Below the pieces are notes generated by a model that was not told the origin of the DNA, did not search any database, and saw nothing but the letters and a program-made list of their open reading frames with translations. Source: Aliiglaciecola lipolytica E3 (lineage in GTDB: Bacteria; Pseudomonadota; Gammaproteobacteria; Enterobacterales; Alteromonadaceae). Taken from it: a DNA stretch of 64,000 bases. Positions 54,580 through 63,954 of the stretch are shown here, piece after piece; position 1 is the first letter of the stretch, and every line of letters starts with the position of its first letter. The stretch is taken from positions 97,741 through 161,740 of the forward strand of contig NZ_BAEN01000014.1 of the NCBI RefSeq assembly GCF_000314975.1, read 5' to 3'. The translations under genes and the position numbers were made by a program.

Positions 54580-55908
54580 ATGCAAACTGAAGCTAATGTA
54601 ATCCAAGACGATCCCGTATCGGCAATACCTGTTAATACTACGAATTCTGCACCTTTAATTGGGCGCGGTCTATTGCTCCCATTTATATTAATCACCGCAT
54701 GTTTTGCGTTGTGGGGAGCGGCTAACAACATGACTGATTTGTTAGTTCCTGCATTTCAAAAGGTGTTAGGTATGACCCAGTTGCAGTCCTCTTTTATTCA
54801 ATCCGCTTTTTATGGTGCTTATTTTGTCATGGCGCTTCCAGCGGCAATATTGATACAAAAATACAGTTATAAAACTGGAGTGATGACAGGATTAAGCATA
54901 TATGCCATAGGTGCATTGTTATGTTATCCCGCTAGCCAAGCAATGAGTTTCGAATTGTTTCTAATCGCGTTTTATGTGTTTGCTTCTGGTTGCGCTGTAC
55001 TAGAAACCGTTGCTGCCCCATATATTTTATCAATGGGCTCTAGTGAAACCGCCACTCAGCGTATTAACTTAGCTCAAGCGTTTAATCCTGTAGGCGTACT
55101 AATGGGCGTGTACTTAGGAAAAGAAGTCATTTTAAAAGGGCTAAATACAGCTACAGACGAGCAAAGAGCAAGTATGTCTGCTTCAGAACTTCTTGGTATT
55201 CAAACGCAAGAACTGGGCAATGTGGTAAGTGCATATCAAGTAGTCGCGCTTGTTGCCATCTTACTTGCCGTTGTGGTGTTTATTGCAAAGTTACCGGTTG
55301 CTAAGTCTTCGGACAATTTTGGTAATTTAAAAGACTCATTTAATCGATTGAAGAAAAATACCACTTGGAAATTTGCGGTTGTAACCCAGTTTTTTTATGT
55401 TGGTTGTCAAATTGGCGTTTGGACATATGCGATTAAATACATTATGGATAATCATCCAGAAGTTACTACAGCAGCTCAGGCTGGAGAATATGTGTTTTGG
55501 GGATTGTGCGTTTACACTGTGTTTCGATTTGTGTGTACCGGATTGATGAGTTATGTGCGTCCCGCAAAGCTACTTTGTGTAATGGCAATGTTAGCCATAA
55601 CAATGGTTTTAATTGCAGTGTTAGTCGGTGGCACAATCGGGACTTTAGCGCTATTAACTTGTTTCAGCTGTATGTCTTTAATGTTCCCAACCATTTATGG
55701 TTTGGGACTGTCTGATGTGGGTGAGGATCGGAAGTTAGGTGGTTCATTTATCATAATGGCGATTCTGGGCGGTGCTGTGTTAGTACCATTGCAGGGATGG
55801 GTGATTGATATTACCGAGAGTGTCAACATAAGCTATTTGATTCCTCTTAGTTGTTTTAGTGTGGTATTCGTATTTGCTTGGTTAACCAATAAAAAGCTTG
55901 AGTCCTAA
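54580..55908 (+). CDS. FucP-type sugar:proton symporter
   Basis: A 442-residue major facilitator protein with about twelve helices. The motif GAANNMTDLLVPAFQKVLGM and the later SFIQSAFYGAYFVMALPAAI match the FucP/GluP family, and QAFNPVGVLMGVYLG is also conserved. It imports L-fucose or a related monosaccharide through the inner membrane with a proton. It is the third gene of the cytochrome operon (25 nt after DUF1552), so the sugar is likely a product of this locus. The substrate is inferred from the family. Confidence 0.9.
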   Translation: MQTEANVIQDDPVSAIPVNTTNSAPLIGRGLLLPFILITACFALWGAANNMTDLLVPAFQKVLGMTQLQSSFIQSAFYGAYFVMALPAAILIQKYSYKTGVMTGLSIYAIGALLCYPASQAMSFELFLIAFYVFASGCAVLETVAAPYILSMGSSETATQRINLAQAFNPVGVLMGVYLGKEVILKGLNTATDEQRASMSASELLGIQTQELGNVVSAYQVVALVAILLAVVVFIAKLPVAKSSDNFGNLKDSFNRLKKNTTWKFAVVTQFFYVGCQIGVWTYAIKYIMDNHPEVTTAAQAGEYVFWGLCVYTVFRFVCTGLMSYVRPAKLLCVMAMLAITMVLIAVLVGGTIGTLALLTCFSCMSLMFPTIYGLGLSDVGEDRKLGGSFIIMAILGGAVLVPLQGWVIDITESVNISYLIPLSCFSVVFVFAWLTNKKLES

Positions 55909-55916
55909 CTTGGGAT

Positions 55917-56438
55917 ATGGATAAACAAAAAGCATTGTTTTCAGTTTTTATTCGTAAATACCAAGTAGGTTTACGTGCCTTTATTCGCGGTTTAGGTGTG
56001 CACTCTGATGCGGTAGATGATTTAGCGCAAGAAACGTTTTTAGTGGCTTATCGGGAAATGGATAAATTCGATCAAGAGCTCGACTTTGGTTTTTGGCTTC
56101 GCGGAATTGCTAGAAATTTAGTGCGTAATGAATTTCGTAAGGCTAATCGTCAAACGCGCATTCTTAATGAGAAGTTGAGTCAATTTTTAGTTAATGAATT
56201 TGAATTTAACTATGAACCGTCCGACTACAATGGTGATGAAATCGCGGCCTTAAAAGCCTGTATATTAGAATTACCGGATACAAGTCGCCAATTGATTGAT
56301 TATAAATATGCAAATGAACAAAATTCCCGTGAAATTTCAGAGCAAATAGGGATGACAACCACGGCTGTTCGATTAGCACTAATGCGCATTCGCGAAAAAC
56401 TGAAAGCCTGCATGGCTTATAGATTGAGCCTGACATGA
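55917..56438 (+). CDS. ECF sigma factor, Rhodopirellula/Verrucomicrobium type
   Basis: A 173-residue sigma-70-like factor with region 2 (DDLAQETFLVAYREMDKFD, FWLRGIARNLVRNEFRKANR) and region 4 (LPDTSRQLIDYKYANEQN, ISEQIGMTTTAVRLALMRIR). It lacks region 3, as expected for ECF factors. It starts 8 nt after the symporter gene and its stop overlaps the next gene (ATGA at 56435-56438), so it is translationally coupled to the FecR-LamG protein, its likely regulator. Confidence 0.92.
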   Translation: MDKQKALFSVFIRKYQVGLRAFIRGLGVHSDAVDDLAQETFLVAYREMDKFDQELDFGFWLRGIARNLVRNEFRKANRQTRILNEKLSQFLVNEFEFNYEPSDYNGDEIAALKACILELPDTSRQLIDYKYANEQNSREISEQIGMTTTAVRLALMRIREKLKACMAYRLSLT

Positions 56439-58129
56439 GTGATTTGAAATCGCAAAAACAACGATTTGAGCAATTACTTGGCCAATTGTTAGATAACGCA
56501 ATATCTGCCAGTGAGGTAGACGAGTTACTATGCTTAGCGCAACTTTCTGATGAATTTAAATTTAGTTTGCGAGCGCAGTTAGAGATGGACTTTCTATTAA
56601 CTCAAACTGAATCTGCAGAGGCAAAGGAAGGCATCTTTGTTGCCAAAGTTCATGACGCATCTAAGCAACTGTTACAACATAAAGAATTTGAAAAACGAAT
56701 ACTTCAGGCAATAGAAGATAACCCAGAAGGAATAAGGGCGACACAAGATAAGGCACCAAAGAAAAACAATATTTCTGGATTGAGTCGGACTTGGAATTGG
56801 ACTGCACTCAGTATCGCTGCCTGTGCAGTCTTAACCTTTTTCTTCTTCCTACACATTGATGAGCCAGAAAATTACTATCAGCCTAGCGTGATGTTAAACG
56901 AAGTGAATGATAATGGTGTGGCAGTAATTGTAAATGTGGTAAATAACTCTCAACACTTTAAGGCCGGTGAATCAGTTATCCCCGGTAATCTCCAATTGCT
57001 CGATGGTTTTTTAGAATTGGAGTTTTATCATGGTGCTCGATTGAAAATTGCAGGTCCTGCTGATTTGGATATTATCAATGAGCAACGCGTTATGTTGAGA
57101 CATGGCAAAGTTATGACCGATGTTCCTTATGTGGCAATTGGTTTTACAATCGATACGCCCAACTCTGAAGTGATCGACTTAGGAACGGCAATCGGCGTGT
57201 CGGTTGATCATAGTGGAAAATCTCAAATCCATGTTTTTGATGGCCTGATAGAAACCAAAGATAAGCAAGGAGAGACCTATCGTCTGGCGAAAGGAGGTGC
57301 AATATCGCAAGGTTCACCTTTGGCCTCTGAATGGCAATTAAAAAATGCAACGTCGAGTCTTTTTTCTGAGTTTTCTAACATCAACGATTTAACGATTACT
57401 GCATCCAATAGACAACAGAGAAAATGGCACGAAATGAAGCAGTGGGTATTAAAAGATGAAAGTTTAGTCGCTTATTATGACTTTGAAAAAGACCTAAACT
57501 TACCTAGGCAACTGACAAATATTGCGCATACCAGTGAAACGTTTCATGGCGCTATTGTAGGTGCTAATTGGGCTCAAGGCCCATGGAATGGAAAGTCGGC
57601 ATTAGAGTTTAAAAAAGCCAGTGATCGTGTACGGGTCGATATTAAAGGAGAATTTGATCAGTTCACCCTGACCACTTGGATCAGAATTGACAGCTTGGAT
57701 CGCAGATTCAATTCTATTTTGCTGACGGATAATTACAACGAGGGGGATATTCATTGGCAACTGGGGCATTTAGATGAGCAAAACGAGGGTAAGTTAGTAC
57801 TGGGATTAAAGCATACTAAAGATGCAGGCTCGAATTATACCTATCAACCCTTTTATTCTGTGTCTGAATCAGGTACTTGGTATCATCTTGCCACTACTGT
57901 CAATCAGAATACGCGCCAAGTTAAATCATACATCAATGGCAAGTTAGTGATGGAAAAACACCTCAAACATAGGACGAAATCCTGGCATATCAATAAAGCT
58001 TCTATCGGTAATTGGGACAGTACACTTAATATATCTCCGTTGCGGAACTTAAACGGTTCAATTGCCGAAATGATGATATTCTCACGCGCACTCAGTGACG
58101 ATGAAATTAAAAAAATCGCGCTTCAATGA
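56435..58129 (+). CDS. FecR-LamG membrane sensor, anti-sigma-like
   Basis: A 564-residue protein in three parts. A cytoplasmic helical head (MSDLKSQKQRFEQLLGQL) of about 125 residues precedes one transmembrane helix (WTALSIAACAVLTFFFFLHI). Next is a FecR domain, with EFYHGARLKIAGPADLDII and SEVIDLGTAIGVSVDHSGKS (to about residue 290). The last 220 residues form a LamG/concanavalin fold (VAYYDFEKDLNL, GPWNGKSALEFKK, GSIAEMMIFSRALSDDEI). The layout matches PVC-group sigma regulators. I infer that the LamG part senses a glycan in the periplasm and frees the sigma factor encoded just upstream. Confidence 0.85.
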   Translation: MSDLKSQKQRFEQLLGQLLDNAISASEVDELLCLAQLSDEFKFSLRAQLEMDFLLTQTESAEAKEGIFVAKVHDASKQLLQHKEFEKRILQAIEDNPEGIRATQDKAPKKNNISGLSRTWNWTALSIAACAVLTFFFFLHIDEPENYYQPSVMLNEVNDNGVAVIVNVVNNSQHFKAGESVIPGNLQLLDGFLELEFYHGARLKIAGPADLDIINEQRVMLRHGKVMTDVPYVAIGFTIDTPNSEVIDLGTAIGVSVDHSGKSQIHVFDGLIETKDKQGETYRLAKGGAISQGSPLASEWQLKNATSSLFSEFSNINDLTITASNRQQRKWHEMKQWVLKDESLVAYYDFEKDLNLPRQLTNIAHTSETFHGAIVGANWAQGPWNGKSALEFKKASDRVRVDIKGEFDQFTLTTWIRIDSLDRRFNSILLTDNYNEGDIHWQLGHLDEQNEGKLVLGLKHTKDAGSNYTYQPFYSVSESGTWYHLATTVNQNTRQVKSYINGKLVMEKHLKHRTKSWHINKASIGNWDSTLNISPLRNLNGSIAEMMIFSRALSDDEIKKIALQ

Positions 58130-58305
58130 TGACAATCGTCAATCTTGACTAAAGATTTTCTCTCAATAAGTTTAAATGTATTTTTAAATATAAAATTACT
58201 TCACAATGGCTAATGTTATTTGTTAGTATCTTGTTTAGTGCACTTTTATATATTGTTAAATTCAGCAGAACCTGCTGATTATTGTTGAGATGAGGAGTGG
58301 TTTCA

Positions 58306-60285
58306 TTGGATTCTATCGTTAACCGCCGCTGTATGTCGGTGCTTGCTATGACTTGCAGCTTGATGTTGGGTTTAAGTTCGTGTGCAAAGGACTCTGAGCA
58401 ATATAAGAGTGCAGATCAGGAACACTATTCAGCAACTTCACCCGATGAGCGTATTGGCTTAACTGTGTCATGGGATACGCAAACCTCTCCACAATATAGC
58501 GTTACATTTAATAATACATCAGTACTTTTGCCTTCAAACATTGATCTATTCATTAAAGGGGAGCAGAAAGAGGAGCACGATTTAGTTTTACTTTCTCAAG
58601 AAGAGGTAGACGAAACGTATGCTTTACCATGGGGGCAGTTTAGCCATTCTCGAAATCAATATACGGGCGTGAAATTTCAGCTTGTCAATAAAATAACCAA
58701 TGAGCCTTTAAGTGTTTTAGAGTTTCGCGTGTTTAATGATGCAGTTGCATTTAGGCATGTATTTGAGTCTATAGGTGAGTCTAAAAATCAAATATTGTTA
58801 GAACAAACCCACTTTAATTTTGCTCAAGATGCTTCTACCTGGAGCTACAATGGTATGAAGCCGAATAAACATATCAAAAGTATTGCTTCTAGTGCCGCTG
58901 AGCAAATCATGATTCCTACGGCAGTTTTCGGGGAAAAGTTACCTGCGATGGCGATCCAGGAAGCCAGCCGTTTTGAGACTGAAATTATGCAGCTCACAAC
59001 TTTGTCTGGTCGTGCTGAGCTTGCAGTGATAAGTCAGCCTCTAATTTCAAATGCGCTACCTTCATCAACTGCTTGGCGAGTATTGCAAATAGGTGACAAA
59101 GCCGGTGATTTACTTACTTCTCAATCCTTAATAAATTTATCTCCAGCTAATCAAATTGAAGATATTTCCTGGATAAAACCGGGAAAGTCTCTGTGGGACT
59201 GGCGAGTTCGCGGTGATCAGTATGGCGATCATACTTATGCGTTGGACAATGAATCATTGCATCGCATGATTGATTTTGCTGCTAAAAGCAATATGCAATA
59301 TGTGATGATTGATGCAAATTGGTACGGTCCTGAACATCAAGCCGAATCAGATCCTTTTACCGAGATTGACGGTCTAAATATTAAGGATTTAATCAATCAA
59401 GCAAACCAAAAAGGTATTGGGTTTATTTTATATTTGAATGATAAAGCCAGCGTGAACTATGACTTAGACAAGCTGTTTGAAACTTGGGCGAGCTGGGGAG
59501 CTGCTGGAGTAAAGTATGGGTTTATGAAGCTAAGTGGTAGGGAAAAAGTATTAAAGACCCTCAATATTGTCGAATTAGCAGCTAAACATAAGCTGTTGAT
59601 TAACTTTCATGATCAGCCAATCGTTCCGAGCGGGTTGCGACGTGCATGGCCTAATTGGCTTACACGAGAAGCGGTGCATGCCCAAGCGGACGGCTTACAT
59701 ACTTTTACGCCAAGTGGTTTTGTTGAGATGGCACATGTTAATGCGTTGGCAGGTCCATTAGATATGTCGAATGGTTTTTTTAAACTGAACGGTTTAAAAG
59801 AGAGTCGAAAGTACGTTAGAAGTGATGTTAATTCAACGGTTGCCGGCGAGGTTGCTCGGGCACTTATTATCTTTTCGGGTTTAATTATTTTTCCCGATTC
59901 CCCTGAAGAATATTTACGAAAGCCTGACTTATTTGAATTCTTCCAACACATGCCTGCGACTTGGGACGAGTCTAAAGTACTGTCCAGCAACATTGAGCAC
60001 CACGTAGTCACTGCTAGGAAAACTGGTGAGGATTGGTTTGTCGGTGCAGCGATTAATGAAGAGGGGGGAGAGTTACCACTTCAACTGGATTTTTTAGCTG
60101 ATAATCACATTTACACAGCCAAAATTTATGCGGATACCGCACAAACTCATTATCTAACGAATCGTGAAGCATATGCAGTGCGAGCGATCGAAGTTAAAAA
60201 GGGAGATGTAATCAAAATGTCACTTGCTCCTGGTGGTGGACAAGCAATTTGGCTTAGCCCTGTTTCAAAAGGAACCAAAAAATGA
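58306..60285 (+). CDS. GH97 family glycosidase lipoprotein
   Basis: About 659 residues. The start is TTG 58306, 8 nt after GAGGAG; the longer GTG 58297 overlaps that site. The lipoprotein signal is SLMLGLSSC. GH97 marks include MIDANWYGPEHQAESDPF, INFHDQPIVPSGLRRAWPN, TREAVHAQADGL and the acid motif MPATWDESK, followed by a beta-sandwich C-terminus. The site that holds the nucleophile Asp in retaining members reads AGVKYGFMKL, without the Asp. The chain is probably an inverting alpha-glycosidase on the outer membrane. It begins a second run of overlapping genes. Confidence 0.85.
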   Translation: MDSIVNRRCMSVLAMTCSLMLGLSSCAKDSEQYKSADQEHYSATSPDERIGLTVSWDTQTSPQYSVTFNNTSVLLPSNIDLFIKGEQKEEHDLVLLSQEEVDETYALPWGQFSHSRNQYTGVKFQLVNKITNEPLSVLEFRVFNDAVAFRHVFESIGESKNQILLEQTHFNFAQDASTWSYNGMKPNKHIKSIASSAAEQIMIPTAVFGEKLPAMAIQEASRFETEIMQLTTLSGRAELAVISQPLISNALPSSTAWRVLQIGDKAGDLLTSQSLINLSPANQIEDISWIKPGKSLWDWRVRGDQYGDHTYALDNESLHRMIDFAAKSNMQYVMIDANWYGPEHQAESDPFTEIDGLNIKDLINQANQKGIGFILYLNDKASVNYDLDKLFETWASWGAAGVKYGFMKLSGREKVLKTLNIVELAAKHKLLINFHDQPIVPSGLRRAWPNWLTREAVHAQADGLHTFTPSGFVEMAHVNALAGPLDMSNGFFKLNGLKESRKYVRSDVNSTVAGEVARALIIFSGLIIFPDSPEEYLRKPDLFEFFQHMPATWDESKVLSSNIEHHVVTARKTGEDWFVGAAINEEGGELPLQLDFLADNHIYTAKIYADTAQTHYLTNREAYAVRAIEVKKGDVIKMSLAPGGGQAIWLSPVSKGTKK

Positions 60286-62681
60286 AGGTACTATCAATTG
60301 TCGCGGTAATGGTCTTATCCATTTGCATGTTGTCTGCATGCAACTCAACCAATTCAGATAAGAAAAAGCTTAATGTTCTACTTATTTTAGTAGATGATCT
60401 TGGTTGGGCTGATGTAGCAGCCTTTAACCCAAATACTAACTATTCGACACCAAATATGGATAAGTTAGCAAATCAGGGATTGCTCTTTACTGATGGTTAC
60501 GCCGCTAGCCCCGTGTGTAGTCCAACACGAGCATCGCTACTCACTGGTCAGCACCCAACGAGGTTATCTACTACCGATTTCTTTCGTGACCAAAGTCGCA
60601 AACATAGATATAGAGAAGGGAAATTTAAACCTGCTCAATTCGAAGAACAATTACCTACCAATATTTCAACTATTGCCAGTGTTCTTGGTGATGATGGATA
60701 TCAGACTGCCTTCTTAGGGAAATGGCACTTGGGCCAAACTGAAGATGGATGGCCAGAACATTTTGGCTTTGACGTAAATATTGGTGGGCATGTAGCTGGC
60801 GCTCCTCGTGGTGGCTATTTTTCTCCTTACAATAACCCTCGTTTAGAAAGTGGCCCCGACGGTGAATATTTAACTGAAAGATTAACTTCAGAAGCCATCA
60901 ACTTGCTCGAAGGTTACGCACAAGGAGAATCTCCATTTTTCATGATGATGTCTTATTATTCTGTTCATACTCCTTTAGATGCGCCAAAAGAAACTATAGA
61001 TAAGTACGCAAGTAAATTTGCTGGAACTGATCCTGAATCGGAGTTTGTACAAGTTGAACAAATTTGGCCTACGGATAAACCGAGATTAAATCGAGTGAAG
61101 CAAACGCATGCAACTTATGCAGCTATGGTTGAAAAGGTAGATGAAAATATCGGTCGGCTGGTTGATTCACTCAAAGCTCAAAATTTAGCCGAAGATACTA
61201 TCGTTATCTTGTTGTCTGACAATGGTGGTTTATCGACGGCAGAAGGGTTGCCAACATCAAATTTGCCTCTTCGCGGTGGAAAAGGGTGGCTATATGAAGG
61301 TGGAATTCGGGTGCCATTTGTTATTAGTGTACCCGGCTCTAAATCAATGGGTACTTCAACTTCAGTTCCGGCTACCAGTACAGATATTGCAGCGACTTTG
61401 TACGACATTTTGGGTATAAACGATAACAATATAAAGCAATTGGATGGCGATAGCTTGAAGGCCGTCATCAATGGAGAGTCGAATGTTGCTGAACGTCCTT
61501 TGTATTTCCATTATCCACACTATTCTAATCAAGGAGGGTTCCCAGGAGCCGCAATTCGACTTGGCGATTGGAAACTACTTGAACGGTTTGAAGACGGAAA
61601 AGTTCAGCTATTTAATCTTGCGCAAGACCGAGAAGAATCAAATGATTTGGCGTTAGAGTATCCTCAAAGAGTCGCAAAAATGAAGGAGATGCTACATCGC
61701 TGGTATGAGGATCAGGATGCAAAATTTTTAAGACCAAACCCGACCTTACCTGAATATGGACAGCCATGGAAACCCGCCCAAGACGCATCCCAAAAAATCG
61801 TTATTTCGCACTCAGATTTGAATGGTATCGGCATTGAAGAAAATGTTATGCGCCGTGACCCAAGTGACATCATTAAAGTAGGTGATTTGTACTATGTCTG
61901 GTATTCAAAAGGTAAAGTATCTACTGGTTATGACGCAACGGTTTGGTATGCCACTTCTGAGGATGGCCGTCATTGGACTGAAAAAGGTGAAGCATTAGGA
62001 AAAGGAACTAAAGGAAGTTGGGAAGGTGCAAGTGTCTTTACACCGAATATTCTTGTTGCCGAGGGTAAATATTGGCTATTTTACACGGGTACATCTAAAA
62101 CCTATAAGCAGCCCTTTAGTCCTGACTCAAAAATCGGAATTGTGGTTTCAGATTCACCTGACGGTCCTTGGCAACGTTTTAGTAATGCCCCTGTTTTGGT
62201 AAATAGCGAGAATAAAGACGATTTTGATAGTCATTTAGTTGATGATTCTAGTTTGATTATTCGCGATGGAAAATATTGGCTTTATTATAAAGGTCGGCAG
62301 CTAGGAAAAAGCCCTAAACATACACAAATGGGTTTAGCTATTGCTGAAAACCCAGAAGGACCATATATCAAAGTGCCGAACAATCCTGTTATTCCTGGGA
62401 ATCACGAAGTGTTTGTATGGCCGCAAGGAACTGGAGTGGCAGCGATGATTGGCGAACGCGCGCCTGAGGAAATTCAAGATTCTATAATGTATGCCGAAGA
62501 TGGTATGAATTTTATTAAAACACATGAAGTAATTAATCACCCATGGGCCGCCGGGGCCTATCGTCCAGAAGCGTTTACAGATAGTGACTTAGGCGAGATG
62601 CCACTTTGGGGAGTTGAAATAGGCAGAGCAAAAAAAGCGCTTCCTTTTATTCATCGATTTGATGTGACAAAGGAAAACTAA
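60282..62681 (+). CDS. Sulfatase fused to a GH117-like propeller domain
   Basis: A 799-residue lipoprotein (LSAC, Cys20). The first 490 residues are an S1 sulfatase: LILVDDLGWADVAAFN, VCSPTRASLLTGQHPTRLS (Cys79), FLGKWHLGQTEDGWPEHFG, ILLSDNGGLSTAEG. The last 300 residues (about 497-799) match the GH117 five-bladed propeller: MRRDPSDIIKVGDLYYVWYS, WEGASVFTPNILVAEGKYW, DDFDSHLVDDSSLIIRDGKY and PGNHEVFVWPQG. The Asp of RDPS, the Asp/His of FDSHLVDD and the His-Glu pair stand where GH117 enzymes have catalytic residues. It overlaps the GH97 gene by 4 bases. A desulfation and a hydrolysis step may be joined in one chain. Confidence 0.82.
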   Translation: MKVLSIVAVMVLSICMLSACNSTNSDKKKLNVLLILVDDLGWADVAAFNPNTNYSTPNMDKLANQGLLFTDGYAASPVCSPTRASLLTGQHPTRLSTTDFFRDQSRKHRYREGKFKPAQFEEQLPTNISTIASVLGDDGYQTAFLGKWHLGQTEDGWPEHFGFDVNIGGHVAGAPRGGYFSPYNNPRLESGPDGEYLTERLTSEAINLLEGYAQGESPFFMMMSYYSVHTPLDAPKETIDKYASKFAGTDPESEFVQVEQIWPTDKPRLNRVKQTHATYAAMVEKVDENIGRLVDSLKAQNLAEDTIVILLSDNGGLSTAEGLPTSNLPLRGGKGWLYEGGIRVPFVISVPGSKSMGTSTSVPATSTDIAATLYDILGINDNNIKQLDGDSLKAVINGESNVAERPLYFHYPHYSNQGGFPGAAIRLGDWKLLERFEDGKVQLFNLAQDREESNDLALEYPQRVAKMKEMLHRWYEDQDAKFLRPNPTLPEYGQPWKPAQDASQKIVISHSDLNGIGIEENVMRRDPSDIIKVGDLYYVWYSKGKVSTGYDATVWYATSEDGRHWTEKGEALGKGTKGSWEGASVFTPNILVAEGKYWLFYTGTSKTYKQPFSPDSKIGIVVSDSPDGPWQRFSNAPVLVNSENKDDFDSHLVDDSSLIIRDGKYWLYYKGRQLGKSPKHTQMGLAIAENPEGPYIKVPNNPVIPGNHEVFVWPQGTGVAAMIGERAPEEIQDSIMYAEDGMNFIKTHEVINHPWAAGAYRPEAFTDSDLGEMPLWGVEIGRAKKALPFIHRFDVTKEN

Positions 62682-62682
62682 T

Positions 62683-63930
62683 ATGAAAAAAATGCAATTT
62701 ATCACGTCAGCATTGGCTTCGGTGGTAGCTTTAACGTCACTTATTGGATGCGATACCAGTAGTGGCAATTTTGCCGATGATGTCTCGTTTATGCAAAAAC
62801 ACACATCTATTGTTGTGTTGCAAGATGGAGAGGCGGCAGTTGCTGTTGCACCACAATATCAAGGACGTGTCATGACCAGTACTTACGATGTCAAGTATGG
62901 TCCAAGTTTTGGGTGGATTAACCGTCCGGTAATTGAAAAAGGTTTTTTATCGGACGAAGAGAAGAAAGGTAAGCTGGAAGAACATATTTATATTTTTGGA
63001 GGAGAAGAGCGATTTTGGCTTGGACCTGAAGGCGGCCAATATGCACTATTTTTTAAGCCAGGCACCAAATTCGAGTTTTCTGACTGGACGACGCCGCCTG
63101 TTATTGACACAGAAGCCTTTGAATTGGTTTCGAAAACAAACCGTTCTGCTACGTTCGAGCATAGTACTGAACTGATTAATTACAGTGGTGCAATATTTAA
63201 AGTTGAAATTGAACGCACTGTAAAGCTACTAGATGCGCAAGAGGGGGCTAAACTACTAGGCGTTGAACTAGATAAAAATTTACAAATGGTGGCTTATGAA
63301 ACGGATAATCGCATAATAAATGCAGGTACCAATACTTGGGATCCGGAAACTGGATTGCTCTCAATCTGGATGTTGGGCATGTATAACCCGTCTCCAAAAA
63401 CGACAGTGGTTATTCCATTTGAAAGTGGCTCGGAAAAAGAATTAGGCACTAAAGTTAATGATAGTTATTTTGGCAAGGTCCCAGCCGAGCATTTACGGGT
63501 TGAATCAGATAAGCTGTTTTTTAAAGGTGATGGTACGCGGCGCGGAAAAATAGGTATTAGTGCTAAACGCTCTAAAGGTATTGCAGGTAGTTATGATGCC
63601 GCGGGTAAAGTACTTAATATTGTGACTTATAATCAACAGGATGCGCCCTATGGTTTTGTTAATTCTATGTGGGAGCATCAAGAAAATCCTTATTCGGGTG
63701 ACGTTATTAATTCCTATAATGACGGTTCACCAGAACCAGGAGTCGCACCATTAGGACCATTCTACGAGTTAGAAACCTCTTCGCCTGCAGCTGCATTAAA
63801 ACCGGGTGAAATGATGAAACATGTACAAGCGACTTTTCACATCCAAGGATCGGAAGAAGAACTTGATGTGCTTTCACGTAAGTTGCTTGGAACCTCATTG
63901 GAAAGTATTAAAGAGGCGTTTAAAAAATAA
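62683..63930 (+). CDS. Secreted mutarotase-fold protein, DUF6786-like
   Basis: A 415-residue lipoprotein (SLIGC, Cys23). The body has beta-sandwich segments close to galactose-mutarotase folds: VAVAPQYQGRVMTSTYDV, IFGGEERFWLGPEGGQYALF, and the ending YELETSSPAAALKPGEMM followed by HVQATFHIQGSEEE. I associate it with DUF6786 from memory, with moderate certainty. It starts 1 nt after the sulfatase-GH117 stop, so it is co-translated with GH97 and that enzyme. A binding or sugar-modifying role is inferred. A RAYT end motif lies 24 nt after it. Confidence 0.7.
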   Translation: MKKMQFITSALASVVALTSLIGCDTSSGNFADDVSFMQKHTSIVVLQDGEAAVAVAPQYQGRVMTSTYDVKYGPSFGWINRPVIEKGFLSDEEKKGKLEEHIYIFGGEERFWLGPEGGQYALFFKPGTKFEFSDWTTPPVIDTEAFELVSKTNRSATFEHSTELINYSGAIFKVEIERTVKLLDAQEGAKLLGVELDKNLQMVAYETDNRIINAGTNTWDPETGLLSIWMLGMYNPSPKTTVVIPFESGSEKELGTKVNDSYFGKVPAEHLRVESDKLFFKGDGTRRGKIGISAKRSKGIAGSYDAAGKVLNIVTYNQQDAPYGFVNSMWEHQENPYSGDVINSYNDGSPEPGVAPLGPFYELETSSPAAALKPGEMMKHVQATFHIQGSEEELDVLSRKLLGTSLESIKEAFKK

Positions 63931-63954
63931 ATACATTTCAGGCTGCTGACTGCT

